Assembly (NCBI RefSeq): GCF_003443895.1 | Contig: NZ_QQOA01000016.1 | Span: 1 to 64,000 of the forward strand | DNA length: 64,000 nt | Reading direction: 5' to 3' | Source of the DNA: Paraburkholderia phosphatilytica | Lineage (GTDB): Bacteria; Pseudomonadota; Gammaproteobacteria; Burkholderiales; Burkholderiaceae | In this document: positions 42,378-52,168 of the stretch, piece by piece | Position numbering within the stretch: position 1 is the stretch's first letter | Layout: each line of letters opens with the position of its first letter | The notes under the pieces: generated by a model | Seen by the model: the letters and a program-made list of their open reading frames with translations, nothing else | Databases searched by the model: none | What the model was told of the DNA's origin: nothing | Program-made: the position numbers and the translations under genes

Positions 42378-43555
42378 CGCTGCGCTTTTCCCTCCACCGC
42401 GCCGCGCTGCGCGCGCTGTCCGTCACCGCGGTTGCGGTGCTCGCGTTCGGCGCGCTGCTCGGCACCGCACCCGCGGCCCACGCGGAACGCCTGAAAGACC
42501 TCGTGTCGATCCAGGGCGTGCGCGACAATCCGCTGATCGGCTACGGTCTCGTCGTCGGTCTCGACGGCACGGGCGACCAGACGACGCAGACGCCGTTCAC
42601 GGTGCAGACGCTCGCGAACATGCTCGCGAACCTGGGCATCTCGATCAACAACACGTCGAGCGCGTCGGGCAGCTCGCAGACGCTCTCGAGCATGCAGCTG
42701 AAGAACGTCGCCGCGGTGATGGTGACCGCGACGCTGCCGCCGTTCTCGCGTCCGGGCGAGCAGCTCGACGTGACGGTGTCGTCGCTTGGCAACGCGAAGA
42801 GCCTGCGCGGCGGCACGCTGCTGATGACGCCGCTCAAGGGCGCCGACGGCCAGGTGTATGCGCTCGCGCAGGGCAACGTCGCGATCGGCGGCGCGGGCGC
42901 CAGCGCGAACGGCAGCAAGGTGCAGGTGAACCAGCTGGCGGCAGGCCGCGTGGTCGGCGGCGCGATCGTCGAGCGCTCGGTGCCGGCGGCGGTCGCGCAG
43001 GCCGGCGGCGTGATGCAGATGGAAGTGAACGATATGGACTACGACACGACGCAGCGCATCGTGTCGGCGGTCAACAACCTGTTCGGCAGCGGCACCGCAA
43101 CGCCGCTGGACGGCCGCACGATCCAGCTGCGCGCGCCGACGGATCCGGCGCAGCAGGTCGCATTCGTCGCGCAGCTCGAAGACCTCGACGTGAAGCCGGC
43201 GCAGGCCGCCGCGAAGGTGATCCTGAACGCGCGCACCGGCTCGATCGTGATGAACCAGATGGTGACGCTGCAAAGCTGCGCGGTCGCGCACGGCAACCTG
43301 TCGGTCGTGATCAACACGCAGACGGCGGTCAGCCAGCCGAACGCGCTGTCGAACGGCCAGACGGTGGCCGCGCGCCAGTCGCAGATCCAGCTGAAGCAGG
43401 ACAACGGCGCGCTCAAGCTGGTGACGGCGGGCGCGAATCTGGCGGAAGTGGTGAAGGCGCTGAATGCACTCGGCGCGACGCCCGCGGATCTGATGTCGAT
43501 CCTGCAGGCGATGAAGGCGGCCGGCGCACTGCGGGCGGACCTCGAGATCATCTAA
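42371..43555 (+). CDS. flgI: Flagellar P-ring protein FlgI
   Basis: Periplasmic ring protein, 394 residues. Signal peptide cleaved after AAHA (about residue 38), then the near-invariant ERLKDLVSIQGVRDNPLIGYGLVVGLDGTGD. Ends with LNALGATPADLMSILQAMKAAGALRADLEII, as in other FlgI. Needs FlgA for assembly. Translationally coupled to flgH. Confidence 0.97.
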   Translation: MVTLRFSLHRAALRALSVTAVAVLAFGALLGTAPAAHAERLKDLVSIQGVRDNPLIGYGLVVGLDGTGDQTTQTPFTVQTLANMLANLGISINNTSSASGSSQTLSSMQLKNVAAVMVTATLPPFSRPGEQLDVTVSSLGNAKSLRGGTLLMTPLKGADGQVYALAQGNVAIGGAGASANGSKVQVNQLAAGRVVGGAIVERSVPAAVAQAGGVMQMEVNDMDYDTTQRIVSAVNNLFGSGTATPLDGRTIQLRAPTDPAQQVAFVAQLEDLDVKPAQAAAKVILNARTGSIVMNQMVTLQSCAVAHGNLSVVINTQTAVSQPNALSNGQTVAARQSQIQLKQDNGALKLVTAGANLAEVVKALNALGATPADLMSILQAMKAAGALRADLEII

Positions 43556-43564
43556 GGAACAGCA

Positions 43565-44515
43565 ATGGACAACTCGAACGCACTCAACACCACCGGATCC
43601 GGCTTCGATCTTTCGAACCGCTTCGCGCTCGACGTGCAGGGTTTCGACGCGTTGCGCGCGCAGGCCGGCACCCAGTCGCCGCAGGCGATCAAGGCGGCCG
43701 CGAAGCAGTTCGATGCGGTGTTCACGCAGATGATGCTGAAGAGCATGCGCGAAGCCACGCCGTCCGACAGTCCGCTCGATTCGCACGATGGCGATTCCTT
43801 CACCGGCATGATGGACCAGCAGCTCGCGCAGCAGATGTCGAACAAGGGCATCGGCGTCGCGGACGCGATGCTGAAGCAGCTGATGCGCAACGCCGGCGCG
43901 AGCAGCGACGCAAGCGGTTCGAACGCGGGCAATCTCGCCGCGCTCAACGCGCTCGGCAAGGCCTACGGCAACGCGGCCGCGAACGGTTCGCTGTCGAAGG
44001 ATCAGGTCGCGTACGGCGACAACAGCTCGCTCACGCCGCCGCTGCGCGGCCGCGGTGACTCGCCGAAGGTCGATTCGTTCGTCGACAAGCTCGCCGTGTC
44101 GGCGCAGCAGGCGAGCAACGAGACCGGCATTCCGGCGCGCTTCATCATCGGCCAGGCGGCGCTCGAATCCGGCTGGGGCAAGAAAGAGATCAAGAACCGC
44201 GACGGCTCGACGAGCTACAACGTGTTCGGCATCAAGGCGACGAGCGACTGGAGCGGCAAGACCGTCAGCACGACGACGACCGAATACATCAACGGCCAGC
44301 CGCACAAGGTGGTCGAGAAATTCCGCGCGTACGACTCGTACAAGGACGCGATGACCGACTACGCGAACGTGCTGAAGAGCAACCCGCGCTACGCGTCGGT
44401 GATGAGCGCGTCACGCGACGCCGAAGGTTTCGCGAAGGGCATGCAGCGCGCGGGCTATGCGACCGATCCGCATTACGCGAAGAAGCTGATGTCGATCATG
44501 TCGAAGATCGTGTGA
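43565..44515 (+). CDS. flgJ: Rod cap / peptidoglycan hydrolase FlgJ
   Basis: Two-domain protein, 316 residues. The N-terminal rod-capping part contains KQFDAVFTQMMLKSMREA. The C-terminal GH73 glucosaminidase domain has the catalytic Glu in IGQAALESGWGKKEI (about residues 195-209) and NVFGIKATSDWSGK. It opens the cell wall for rod growth. Tenth base after flgI; last gene of the flgB operon. Confidence 0.96.
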   Translation: MDNSNALNTTGSGFDLSNRFALDVQGFDALRAQAGTQSPQAIKAAAKQFDAVFTQMMLKSMREATPSDSPLDSHDGDSFTGMMDQQLAQQMSNKGIGVADAMLKQLMRNAGASSDASGSNAGNLAALNALGKAYGNAAANGSLSKDQVAYGDNSSLTPPLRGRGDSPKVDSFVDKLAVSAQQASNETGIPARFIIGQAALESGWGKKEIKNRDGSTSYNVFGIKATSDWSGKTVSTTTTEYINGQPHKVVEKFRAYDSYKDAMTDYANVLKSNPRYASVMSASRDAEGFAKGMQRAGYATDPHYAKKLMSIMSKIV

Positions 44516-44591
44516 CGGACTGCATTGGGATCAGACTGGAACAAGGACGCCGGGCGACGGGGCCATTGTCGTAGCGTAGACGAAGACGGTC

Positions 44592-44619
44592 GGGCGGATG
44601 AGCGCAAGCTGATCCGCCC
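44592..44619 (+). terminator. Hairpin after flgJ
   Basis: A 12-bp stem with one mismatch (GGGCGGATGAGC with GCTGATCCGCCC) and a GCAA loop, about 77 bases past flgJ. T residues come only 20 bases later, so termination may be partial. Confidence 0.5.
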
Positions 44620-44691
44620 TCAACCGCGCCCCTTTTTGGGTGGAAAGTCCTTGCAATTCCAGGCTGCGGTTAATATTTTTCGTAACGGCCC

Positions 44692-44719
44692 TAAACTTTT
44701 GGGCGTCGGCTGCCGCTAA
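44692..44719 (+). promoter_or_regulatory. Probable sigma-28 promoter of ycgR
   Basis: TAAACTTT (44692-44699), 12-base spacer, GCCGCTAA (44712-44719). One mismatch in each box and one extra spacer base, so weaker than the other five. Confidence 0.6.
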
Positions 44720-44818
44720 TGATATTGACATATAGCAGGGTGGCGAACGTCGCCCAGCCGGCTACCGCATCTCCAGCGTGGGATGATGTACCCCGGCCTT
44801 ACGAATACCGGCAAGCCC

Positions 44819-45577
44819 ATGAATACCGCTCAGTCGAATGTCCAGGTGGAGGGTGGCAAAGACACCCATCCCGATTACGGTCGGCGCAACCCGCTCGAGG
44901 TTGGCGTACAGCTGCGCAATCTCGTGAATCGGGGCGACTTCCTCACGCTGCAGTATCGCGGCGGTCAGCTCGTGACCCGGATCCTGGATGTGGATGTGCG
45001 CGAACGGGTGTTCGTGTTCGACTGGGGTGCGATCGCCGACCAGAATCGCGAGGTGCTCGCGTCGCCGGACTGCCAGTTCCATGCCGCGCCGGATGGCGTG
45101 CGCGTCGAGTTCGCGACGGGCGTCCCGCGCGAAACGAAATTCGAAGGACGTCCGGCGTTCGAAGCCAATTTTCCCGAAGTGCTGTACTACGTGCAGCGGC
45201 GCGAGTACTTCCGCGTCGACACGCCGGTGCTGGAGCCATGCGTGTGCCGCGGCGCGCTGCCGGATGGCAACACGTTTCGCTTCGAGGTGCACGACCTGTC
45301 GCTCGGCGGCCTCGGCCTGCGTACGACGGACGATCGCGTCGAGCAGTTGCAGATGGGCGCTTCGCTGCACGACGTCGAGCTGGATCTGCGCTCGCAGGGG
45401 CTGCTGCGGATCGAGCTCGGCCTCGTGTCGTTGCGCTTCCTCGACGTGCCGCCGAACGGCGCGCGTCGTTATCACCTCGGTTTCCGCTTTCTCTCGCTGC
45501 CCGGTGCGGCGGAGAACACGCTGCAGCGCTACATCACCCATCTCGAGATGAAGCGTCGCTCGCTGACGCGCTCCTGA
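44819..45577 (+). CDS. ycgR: Flagellar brake protein YcgR (PilZ domain)
   Basis: Slows the motor when cyclic-di-GMP is bound; 252 residues. N-terminal YcgR domain (NPLEVGVQLRNLVNRGDFLTLQYRGGQ), then PilZ with the RxxxR motif in QRREYFRVDTP and the DxSxxG motif in DLSLGGLGL, the two c-di-GMP contacts. Start at ATG 44819 is taken; ATG 44783 would add 12 residues, and neither has a strong ribosome site. Alone between flgJ and flgK, under a sigma-28-like promoter. Confidence 0.9.
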   Translation: MNTAQSNVQVEGGKDTHPDYGRRNPLEVGVQLRNLVNRGDFLTLQYRGGQLVTRILDVDVRERVFVFDWGAIADQNREVLASPDCQFHAAPDGVRVEFATGVPRETKFEGRPAFEANFPEVLYYVQRREYFRVDTPVLEPCVCRGALPDGNTFRFEVHDLSLGGLGLRTTDDRVEQLQMGASLHDVELDLRSQGLLRIELGLVSLRFLDVPPNGARRYHLGFRFLSLPGAAENTLQRYITHLEMKRRSLTRS

Positions 45578-45783
45578 TTCTGAGCGGCGGCTGCGCGCGT
45601 GCCGCGCAGCGCCGTTCGCCCCGCCGTTCGCCCGCTTCCACCGGTTGGCCTGCTCCGCGCGCAACGCGTCGCGCGGGCGCCGGCGCGCGCCTGACGTTCG
45701 CAGCGTCGCCGGCCCGCACCACCTTTCGCGCCGTGGATCGAATCGCACACCCGCAAACGTGTGCGATGCGGCCATTCCTTCCT

Positions 45784-45809
45784 CAATGTTTCGGCCCGGA
45801 TGCCGATAA
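45784..45809 (+). promoter_or_regulatory. Sigma-28 promoter of flgKL
   Basis: CAATGTTT (45784-45791), 10-base spacer, perfect -10 GCCGATAA (45802-45809), 58 bases before flgK. Confidence 0.82.
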
Positions 45810-45866
45810 ACAGAGAGTTAATGCGACGGGGCCTCTGGGCCCAACGACCGCCATTTAGGATGAAGC

Positions 45867-47870
45867 ATGTCCGATATCATCAGCATTGGTCTTAGCGGCC
45901 TCGCGGCTGCGCAGCTCGGTCTGCAAACCTCGGGCGAGAACATCAGCAATGCCTCGACCACGGGTTACACGCTCGAAACGCCGGTCTATGCCGAAGCGAG
46001 CGGACAGTACACGTCGTCCGGTTACGTGGGCGGCGGCGTCAACACGGTCACCGTGCAGCGCGCGTACAGCCAGTACCTGACCACCGAGCTGAACAACGCG
46101 CAGTCGTCGAGCAGCTCGATGTCGGCCGCGTACCAGCTCGCCTCGCAGCTGAACAACCTGGTCGGCAGCCCGACGAGCGGCATCGCGAGCGCGATGACGA
46201 CGTTCTTCAGCGGCCTGCAGACGGTTTCGAACGACCCGAGCAATCTGTCGACACGCCAGACGGCGATGTCCGATGCGACCGCGCTCGCCGACCAGATCAA
46301 CGCGCTCGGCCAGCAATACGACCAGCTGCGCTCGTCGGTCAACACGCAGATCACCAGCACGGTCGCGTCGATCAACCAGTACTCGACGCAGATCGCCAAG
46401 CTCAACAGCGAGATCAACGCGGCGTCGGCATCCGGCCAGTCGCCGAACCAGCTGCTCGACCAGCGCGACACGGCGGTCTCGAATCTGTCGCAGCTCGTCG
46501 GCGTGCAGGTGGTGTCGAACAGCAGCGGCTATAACGTGTTCATCGGCAACGGGCAGCCGCTCGTCGTCGGCAGCCAGAATTTCTCGCTGAGCACGCAGGC
46601 GTCCCCGACGGATCCGAGCGAACTGTCGGTCGCGTATCAAGGACTGTCGAGCTCGAGCAGCAGCGCGCAGGTGATGTCGGACACCGCGTTTTCGGGCGGC
46701 ACGCTCGGCGGCATCATGCAGTTCCGCGACCAGATGCTCGATCCTTCGGAGCAGCAGCTCGGCGCGATCGCGACCAGCTTTGCCGCGCAGGTGAACTCGC
46801 AGAACGCGCTCGGTATCGATCTGTCGGGCAATACCGGCGGGGCGCTGTTCTCGGTCGGTTCGCCGACCGTCGTCGCGAGCTCGAAGAATACCGGCACGGA
46901 GTCGGTCACGGCATCGCTCGTCGATCCGACGGCCGCGTCGTCGGACAGCTATGCGCTCTCGTACGCGAGCGGCACCTACACGTTGACGGATACGACCTCG
47001 AACACGGTGGTCGGCACGGCAACGCCGGGCACGTCGACGTCCGCGACGATCGGCAACTTCAATTTCACGCTCTCGGGCACACCGGCCACCGGCGACACGT
47101 TCTCGGTGCAAGGCACGCGCGGCGCGCTCGACAGCTTCGCGGTCGCGACCAGCGACCCGTCCGCGATTGCCGCGGCGGCGCCGGTACTCGCGAGCGCATC
47201 GTCGAGCAACACGGGTTCGGCGACGATCACGCAGGGCTCGGTGACGGCCGGCTACACGGTGCCTTCCACGGCGACCACGCTGACCTACACGGCGTCGGGT
47301 TCGACCGGATCGCTCGCGGGCTTCGCGACGGGCTCCACGGTGACCGTCGCGGTGCCGGGCTCGTCGACTTCGACCACCTACACGATCGGCACAGGAACGG
47401 GCGACGTCACGTCGATTCCGTACGACCCGAGTACAGGCGCGACGATCACGGTTGCGAATTCGACCTCGGGCAATCTGAACAACGTGAGCTTCACGATCAG
47501 CGGCACGCCGTCCACCAACGACACCTTCACGATCGGCTCGAACACGACCGGCACGAAGGACGGCCGCAACGCGCTCGCGCTGTCGAACCTCACGTCGAGC
47601 ACTTCGATGTCGGGCGGCACGACGCTGACGGGCGCGTACGCGAACTACGTGGACGGCATCGGCAATTCGACGAGCTCGCTGAACGCATCGAACACGGCGC
47701 AGGCGTCGCTCGTGTCTCAGATCACGACGCAGCAGCAGTCGGTGTCGGGCGTGAACCTGGACGAGGAAGCGTCGAACCTGCTGCAGTATCAGCAGCTCTA
47801 CCAGGCGAACAGTAAAGTGATCCAGACGGCGGCGTCGTTGTTTCAGACGCTGCTCGGCATCTTCCAGTGA
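45867..47870 (+). CDS. flgK: Hook-filament junction protein FlgK (HAP1)
   Basis: First junction protein, 667 residues, larger than enteric FlgK (about 550). N-terminal SIGLSGLAAAQLGLQTSGENISNASTTGY and C-terminal GVNLDEEASNLLQYQQLYQANSKVIQTA are the rod/hook-type coiled coils. The extra length lies in a Ser/Thr/Gly-rich outer domain (about 350-570) with two SGTP-x3-DTF modules. AGGATGA precedes the ATG. Confidence 0.96.
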   Translation: MSDIISIGLSGLAAAQLGLQTSGENISNASTTGYTLETPVYAEASGQYTSSGYVGGGVNTVTVQRAYSQYLTTELNNAQSSSSSMSAAYQLASQLNNLVGSPTSGIASAMTTFFSGLQTVSNDPSNLSTRQTAMSDATALADQINALGQQYDQLRSSVNTQITSTVASINQYSTQIAKLNSEINAASASGQSPNQLLDQRDTAVSNLSQLVGVQVVSNSSGYNVFIGNGQPLVVGSQNFSLSTQASPTDPSELSVAYQGLSSSSSSAQVMSDTAFSGGTLGGIMQFRDQMLDPSEQQLGAIATSFAAQVNSQNALGIDLSGNTGGALFSVGSPTVVASSKNTGTESVTASLVDPTAASSDSYALSYASGTYTLTDTTSNTVVGTATPGTSTSATIGNFNFTLSGTPATGDTFSVQGTRGALDSFAVATSDPSAIAAAAPVLASASSSNTGSATITQGSVTAGYTVPSTATTLTYTASGSTGSLAGFATGSTVTVAVPGSSTSTTYTIGTGTGDVTSIPYDPSTGATITVANSTSGNLNNVSFTISGTPSTNDTFTIGSNTTGTKDGRNALALSNLTSSTSMSGGTTLTGAYANYVDGIGNSTSSLNASNTAQASLVSQITTQQQSVSGVNLDEEASNLLQYQQLYQANSKVIQTAASLFQTLLGIFQ

Positions 47871-47881
47871 GGCGTTGAAGC

Positions 47882-49114
47882 ATGCGAATTGCGACTTCAC
47901 AGTATTACGCGTCCAGCGTGCAGACGATGGACAACCAGCAGACGCAGCTGCTCCAGCTCGAACAGGAGCTGTCGACGGGCGTCTCGATCTCCACCGCCGC
48001 GGACAATCCGGTTGGCGCCGCGCAGGCCGTGTCGCTTTCGGTGACCTCGGCGACGCTCACGCAGTATTCGACGAACCAGACGTCGGCACTGTCGTCGCTG
48101 CAGACCGAGGACACCGCGCTGTCGAGCACGACGAAGACGATGCAGAGCGCGCTGACGCTGATCCAGGAAGCGCAGAACGGCACGCTGAGCGACGCCGACC
48201 GTCAGGCGGTCGCATCGGAGTTGCAGGGCGTTCGCTCGCAGCTGCTCACGCTCGCGAACACGTCCGACGGCATGGGCAACTACATCTTCGCGGGCTTCCA
48301 GCCGACGGCGCAGCCGTTCACCGACAAGTCGGGCGGTGGCGTCACGTACACCGGCGATCAGGGGCAGCAGCTCGTGCAGGTTTCGGGCACGCGCCAGATC
48401 GCGGTCAACGACAGCGGCGCGAACGTGTTCATGACCGTGCCGACGTTCGGCACCAGCGCGGTCGCGTCGGGCAACTCGGCCAACACCGGCACCGGAACGG
48501 TGGGTGCCGTGACGGTCACGAACCCGAGCAACACCGCGAACAACGATGTCTGGCAGGTCACGTTCGGCGGCACGGCGTCCGCGCCGACCTACAGCGTGGT
48601 CGATACGACGACCAACACCACGTACAGCAGCAACCAGCCCTACACGGCGGACTCGTCGATCGACATCGGCGGCGGCGAGAGCATCGCGATCTCCGGCACC
48701 CCCGCGTCGGGCGACACGTTCAACGTGACGCCGGCCACCAAATCGACGACGGACGTGTTCCAGACGCTCGACAACGTGATCAGTGCGCTGCAGACGCCGG
48801 TCGGCACGAGCAACTCGGCGGCCGCATCGCTGACGAACTCGCTGAATGCCGCGATGACGCAGATCAACAACTCGCTTGTCAACGTGACGACGGTGCAGGC
48901 GTCGGTCGGCGGCCGCGAGCAGGAGCTGCAGGCGCTGCAGACCGTGACGACGAACAGCCAGACGCAGACGACGAGCGATCTGCAGGACCTGACCGGCACG
49001 AACATGGTGTCGACCATCAGCCAGTACGAGCAGGTGCAGAACGCGCTGTCGGCGTCGCAGAAGAGCTTCGTGCAGATCCAGCAGCTGTCGCTGTTCCAGT
49101 ACATCAATACGTGA
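47882..49114 (+). CDS. flgL: Hook-filament junction protein FlgL (HAP3)
   Basis: Second junction protein, flagellin-like; 410 residues. N-terminal MRIATSQYYASSVQTMDNQQTQLLQLEQELSTGVSISTAADNP is typical, and the C-terminus ISQYEQVQNALSASQKSFVQIQQLSLFQYI closes the coiled coil. The outer domain also has an ISGTPASGDTF module. Eleven bases after flgK; one operon. Confidence 0.96.
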   Translation: MRIATSQYYASSVQTMDNQQTQLLQLEQELSTGVSISTAADNPVGAAQAVSLSVTSATLTQYSTNQTSALSSLQTEDTALSSTTKTMQSALTLIQEAQNGTLSDADRQAVASELQGVRSQLLTLANTSDGMGNYIFAGFQPTAQPFTDKSGGGVTYTGDQGQQLVQVSGTRQIAVNDSGANVFMTVPTFGTSAVASGNSANTGTGTVGAVTVTNPSNTANNDVWQVTFGGTASAPTYSVVDTTTNTTYSSNQPYTADSSIDIGGGESIAISGTPASGDTFNVTPATKSTTDVFQTLDNVISALQTPVGTSNSAAASLTNSLNAAMTQINNSLVNVTTVQASVGGREQELQALQTVTTNSQTQTTSDLQDLTGTNMVSTISQYEQVQNALSASQKSFVQIQQLSLFQYINT

Positions 49115-49164
49115 TCGGTGTCGTGCGCGCCGGGTTGGTCCGGCGTTGCCCGATGGCAGTACCA

Positions 49165-49196
49165 AAAGCAACGGCCGCAGATGCGGCCGTTGCTTT
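49165..49196. terminator. Bidirectional terminator between flgL and fliR
   Basis: Perfect 14-bp stem (49165-49178 with 49183-49196) with an AGAT loop, T residues at one end and A residues at the other, so it can serve both converging transcripts. Confidence 0.92.
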
Positions 49197-49214
49197 GTGC
49201 GAGTGCTGCGCGCC

Positions 49215-49997
49215 CTACCTGAACGCCGCCGCCACCCGCCCCAACTCTTCGATGCCGCCATCGAACAGATGCGAGAAGAAAGGGATCATGTTGGGCAGCA
49301 TGAACTGCACGAGCAGCATTCCAACCAGCAGTGTAAGCGGCAGGCCGATCTGGAACACGCCGATCTGCGGCGCCGCGCGGTTCAGGATGCCGAGCGCGAG
49401 GTTCGAGATCAGAATCGCGGCGACCACCGGCAGCGCGAGCAGCAGCCCGCCCGCGAAGATTGAGCTGCCCCATTCGGCCAGCATCTTCCAGCCGGCCGCG
49501 TTGAGCACGTTCGCCGAGATCGGCACGGAGCGGAAGGTTTCGATCAGCGCCGCGATCACCTGCAGATGACCGTCGAGCGACAGGAACGCGAGTGTTGCGA
49601 TCGCGTTGAAGTAGCGCGACATCACGTCGGTGGTTTCGCCGAGGCTCGGGTCGAACAGCGACGCGAAGCTCAGGCCCATGTTCAGACCGATCAGTTCGCC
49701 GGTCGCGGCGATGGTCGCGAACACCACCTGCATCGTGAGGCCAAGCGCCGCGCCGATCAGGAACTGGTTGACGATGATCCACACGCCATTCGCGGAGAAC
49801 ACCGTGACCTGCGGCATCGCGGGCAAGGTCGGCGCGACGATCAGCGTGATGAAAGCGCCGAGCCCGACCTTCACGCGCACCGAAAGCGACGTGTTGCCGA
49901 ACACGGGCGCGGTGGCGATCAGCGCGAGAATCCGCGTGAGCGGCCACAGAAAGGCGGTGAGCCACCCGTTGAGCTGCGCGTAGGTGACGGAGAACAT
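49215..49997 (-). CDS. fliR: Flagellar export gate protein FliR
   Basis: Export-gate membrane protein, 260 residues, six spans. LIGAALGLTMQVVFATIAATGELIGLNMGLSFASLFDP is the conserved centre. C-terminal domain of FliR ends HLFDGGIEELGRVAAAFR. ATG at 49997 has a weak ribosome site. Last gene of the fliLMNOPQR run. Confidence 0.96.
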   Translation of the reverse strand: MFSVTYAQLNGWLTAFLWPLTRILALIATAPVFGNTSLSVRVKVGLGAFITLIVAPTLPAMPQVTVFSANGVWIIVNQFLIGAALGLTMQVVFATIAATGELIGLNMGLSFASLFDPSLGETTDVMSRYFNAIATLAFLSLDGHLQVIAALIETFRSVPISANVLNAAGWKMLAEWGSSIFAGGLLLALPVVAAILISNLALGILNRAAPQIGVFQIGLPLTLLVGMLLVQFMLPNMIPFFSHLFDGGIEELGRVAAAFR

Positions 49998-50043
49998 CGT
50001 GCGGCGAACGTGTCGAGGAACGTGAGCGAGGACGATGCCCCGC

Positions 50044-50313
50044 TCAGGTCCCGAGCGTCGCGACGTTGGTAAGGACGGTGCGCATGTAGTCGAGCATCGT
50101 CGTCAGCATCCACGGGCCGGCGATCACGAGCGTCACCGCGATGGCGAGCAGCTTCGGAATGAACGACAGCGTGGTTTCGTTGATCTGCGTCGCGGCCTGG
50201 AACAGGCTCACGACGAGACCGACTACGAGCGCGATCAGGAGCAGCGGAGCAGCGAGAATGAGCGCGGTGTACATCGCGTGGTGCGCGATCGTCATGACGG
50301 CTTCAGGGGACAT
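50044..50313 (-). CDS. fliQ: Flagellar export gate protein FliQ
   Basis: Small export-gate subunit of 89 residues, the usual size. Two spans; conserved VGLVVSLFQAATQINETTLSFIPK between them. Follows fliP by 48 bases and precedes fliR by 46. Confidence 0.97.
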   Translation of the reverse strand: MSPEAVMTIAHHAMYTALILAAPLLLIALVVGLVVSLFQAATQINETTLSFIPKLLAIAVTLVIAGPWMLTTMLDYMRTVLTNVATLGT

Positions 50314-50361
50314 GGTGGTGCTAACCCGTGAATGGCGGCACAGGGCCGCGTGCGTGAAAAA

Positions 50362-51180
50362 TTACGAAAAGCTCTGCGCGAGCGAGCCGATCAGCAGTTG
50401 CCAGCCGTCCACCAGCACGAACAGCATCAGCTTGAACGGCAGCGATATCGTGACCGGCGACACCATCATCATGCCCATCGACATCAGCACGCTGGCCACG
50501 ACCATGTCGATGATGATGAACGGAATCATGATCGTGAAGCCGATCTGGAAGCCGGTCTTCAGCTCGCTCGTGATGAACGACGGCACGAGCAGCGACAGCG
50601 GCACGTCTTCCGGACCGTTCATCGCGGGCGCATGCGAGATGCGCGCGAACAGCGCGAGGTCGGTTTCGCGCGTCTGGCGCAGCATGAACTGCTTGAACGG
50701 CGCGACGCCGCGGTTCACCGCGTCGTCCATCGAGATCTGCCCGTCGGCGAACGGCTTGTAGCCGTCGGTATACGCCTTGTTCAGCACCGGCGACATCACG
50801 AACATCGTGAGGAACAGCGCGAGGCCGATCAGCACCTGGTTCGGCGGCGTGGTGGTCGTGCCGAGCGCCTGGCGCAGCAGCGACAGCACGATGATGATGC
50901 GCGTGAAGCTCGTCATCATCAGCACCATCGCCGGCAGGAACGACAGCATCGTGAGCAGCAGCATCGTCTGCACGCTCAGCGAATACGTGGTGCCGCCGTT
51001 CGGGCCCGGGCTCGTGTTGAACGCGGGCAGGCCCGCGGTCTGCGCGAACGAAAGCGTGGGCAGCGCGAGCATCAACGCCGGCACGGCCATCGGAGCGGCG
51101 ATGCGTGCAGCGCGGCGAAGCGATGCTGGAGCGAACGTGCGGCGCAGGGTTTGCCGCGCGGTATGAAGACTGAACTGCAT
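50362..51180 (-). CDS. fliP: Flagellar export gate protein FliP
   Basis: Core of the export gate, 272 residues. A cleavable signal peptide (ALMLALPTLSFA) is followed by the FliP signatures LSFLPAMVLMMTSFTRIIIVLSLLRQALG and PFIIIDMVVASVLMSMGMMMVSP. The ATG overlaps the fliO stop by one base (TAATG). Confidence 0.97.
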   Translation of the reverse strand: MQFSLHTARQTLRRTFAPASLRRAARIAAPMAVPALMLALPTLSFAQTAGLPAFNTSPGPNGGTTYSLSVQTMLLLTMLSFLPAMVLMMTSFTRIIIVLSLLRQALGTTTTPPNQVLIGLALFLTMFVMSPVLNKAYTDGYKPFADGQISMDDAVNRGVAPFKQFMLRQTRETDLALFARISHAPAMNGPEDVPLSLLVPSFITSELKTGFQIGFTIMIPFIIIDMVVASVLMSMGMMMVSPVTISLPFKLMLFVLVDGWQLLIGSLAQSFS

Positions 51181-51716
51181 TACCTGTCACCGTCCTGACG
51201 GCGTCCCAAACGTTTGCCCGCTTCGCCTTTGAGCGCGTCGCGAAAGCGCTGGCCGAAGCTGCCTTGCAGCGGCGCGGCGCCGGCCGGCGTGGTGACGCCG
51301 GCGTTCTCGGCCGCGGTGGAGTCCGCGGGCATCGTGTGCAGCGTGCGCACGTTGCCGGGCGCGACGCCGAGTACGAGCCACGTGTCGCCGACCTGCACGA
51401 CCGCGACGCGTTCCTTGCCGCCGAGCGATGCGCTGCCGATCGTCTTCACGATGCCGCCGCGTTGCGCAGGCTGCAGGCCGAAGCGGCGCGCGATCCACGC
51501 GCAGCCGAACACGATGCCGATCACGATGGCCAGCGCGAGCAGCGTCTGCAGCACGGCGCCGACACCGAGCGACGGCACCGCGGTGCCCGCGCCGACGCCG
51601 GACGCGATCTTCGTCGCGTCGTTGAGCGCCTTGAGATCGGCGGCGCGCGCGAGGCGGATCGTGAACGATGCCGCCAGCGCGAATGCAACGACGCCGCGTG
51701 CTGCCATGCGTTTCAT
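51180..51716 (-). CDS. fliO: Flagellar biosynthesis protein FliO
   Basis: Membrane assembly factor for FliP, 178 residues. An N-terminal hydrophobic segment, one clear span (LLALAIVIGIVFGCAWIARRFGL), and the FliO domain KTIGSASLGGKERVAVVQVGDTWLVLGV. A loose basic tail ends the protein. Overlaps fliN by 4 bases. Confidence 0.94.
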   Translation of the reverse strand: MKRMAARGVVAFALAASFTIRLARAADLKALNDATKIASGVGAGTAVPSLGVGAVLQTLLALAIVIGIVFGCAWIARRFGLQPAQRGGIVKTIGSASLGGKERVAVVQVGDTWLVLGVAPGNVRTLHTMPADSTAAENAGVTTPAGAAPLQGSFGQRFRDALKGEAGKRLGRRQDGDR

Positions 51717-52168
51717 CGATTGAGTTTCCGGATGCGCTCGGAGGGCGTGATGATGTCGGTGAGGCGGATACCGAACTTGTCGTTCACGACCACCACTTCG
51801 CCCTGGGCGATCAGGCAGCCGTTGACGAGCACGTCCATCGGTTCGCCAGCCAGACCATCGAGTTCGACGACCGAACCTTGCGCGAGTTGCAACAGATTCC
51901 GGATAGCAATTTTCGTGCGGCCGAGTTCGACGGTCATCTGGACGGGGATGTCCAGGATCATGTCGATGTCGTTGCGCGTCGAGTTCGCCGCGACCTTCGA
52001 CAGCGGCTGGAACACGCCCGCCGCCGCATGGTTCACTTCGCCGACGTTGTTCTGCTCGGCGAGCGCGCTCGCCCAGTCGTCCATCGCGGGATCGGCCGCG
52101 CCTTCGCCGGCGGCGAATTGCGGGTCCAGGGGCATCTCGCTGCCTGGCGTTGCGTTCAGATCACTCAT
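51713..52168 (-). CDS. fliN: Flagellar switch protein FliN
   Basis: C-ring switch and export-docking protein, 151 residues. The N-terminal 70 residues are acidic and variable. The SpoA-type domain reads MILDIPVQMTVELGRTKIAIRNLLQLAQGSVVELDGLAGEPMDVLVNG. ATG 52168 follows GGAAGG at good spacing; it overlaps fliM by 8 bases. Confidence 0.96.
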   Translation of the reverse strand: MSDLNATPGSEMPLDPQFAAGEGAADPAMDDWASALAEQNNVGEVNHAAAGVFQPLSKVAANSTRNDIDMILDIPVQMTVELGRTKIAIRNLLQLAQGSVVELDGLAGEPMDVLVNGCLIAQGEVVVVNDKFGIRLTDIITPSERIRKLNR

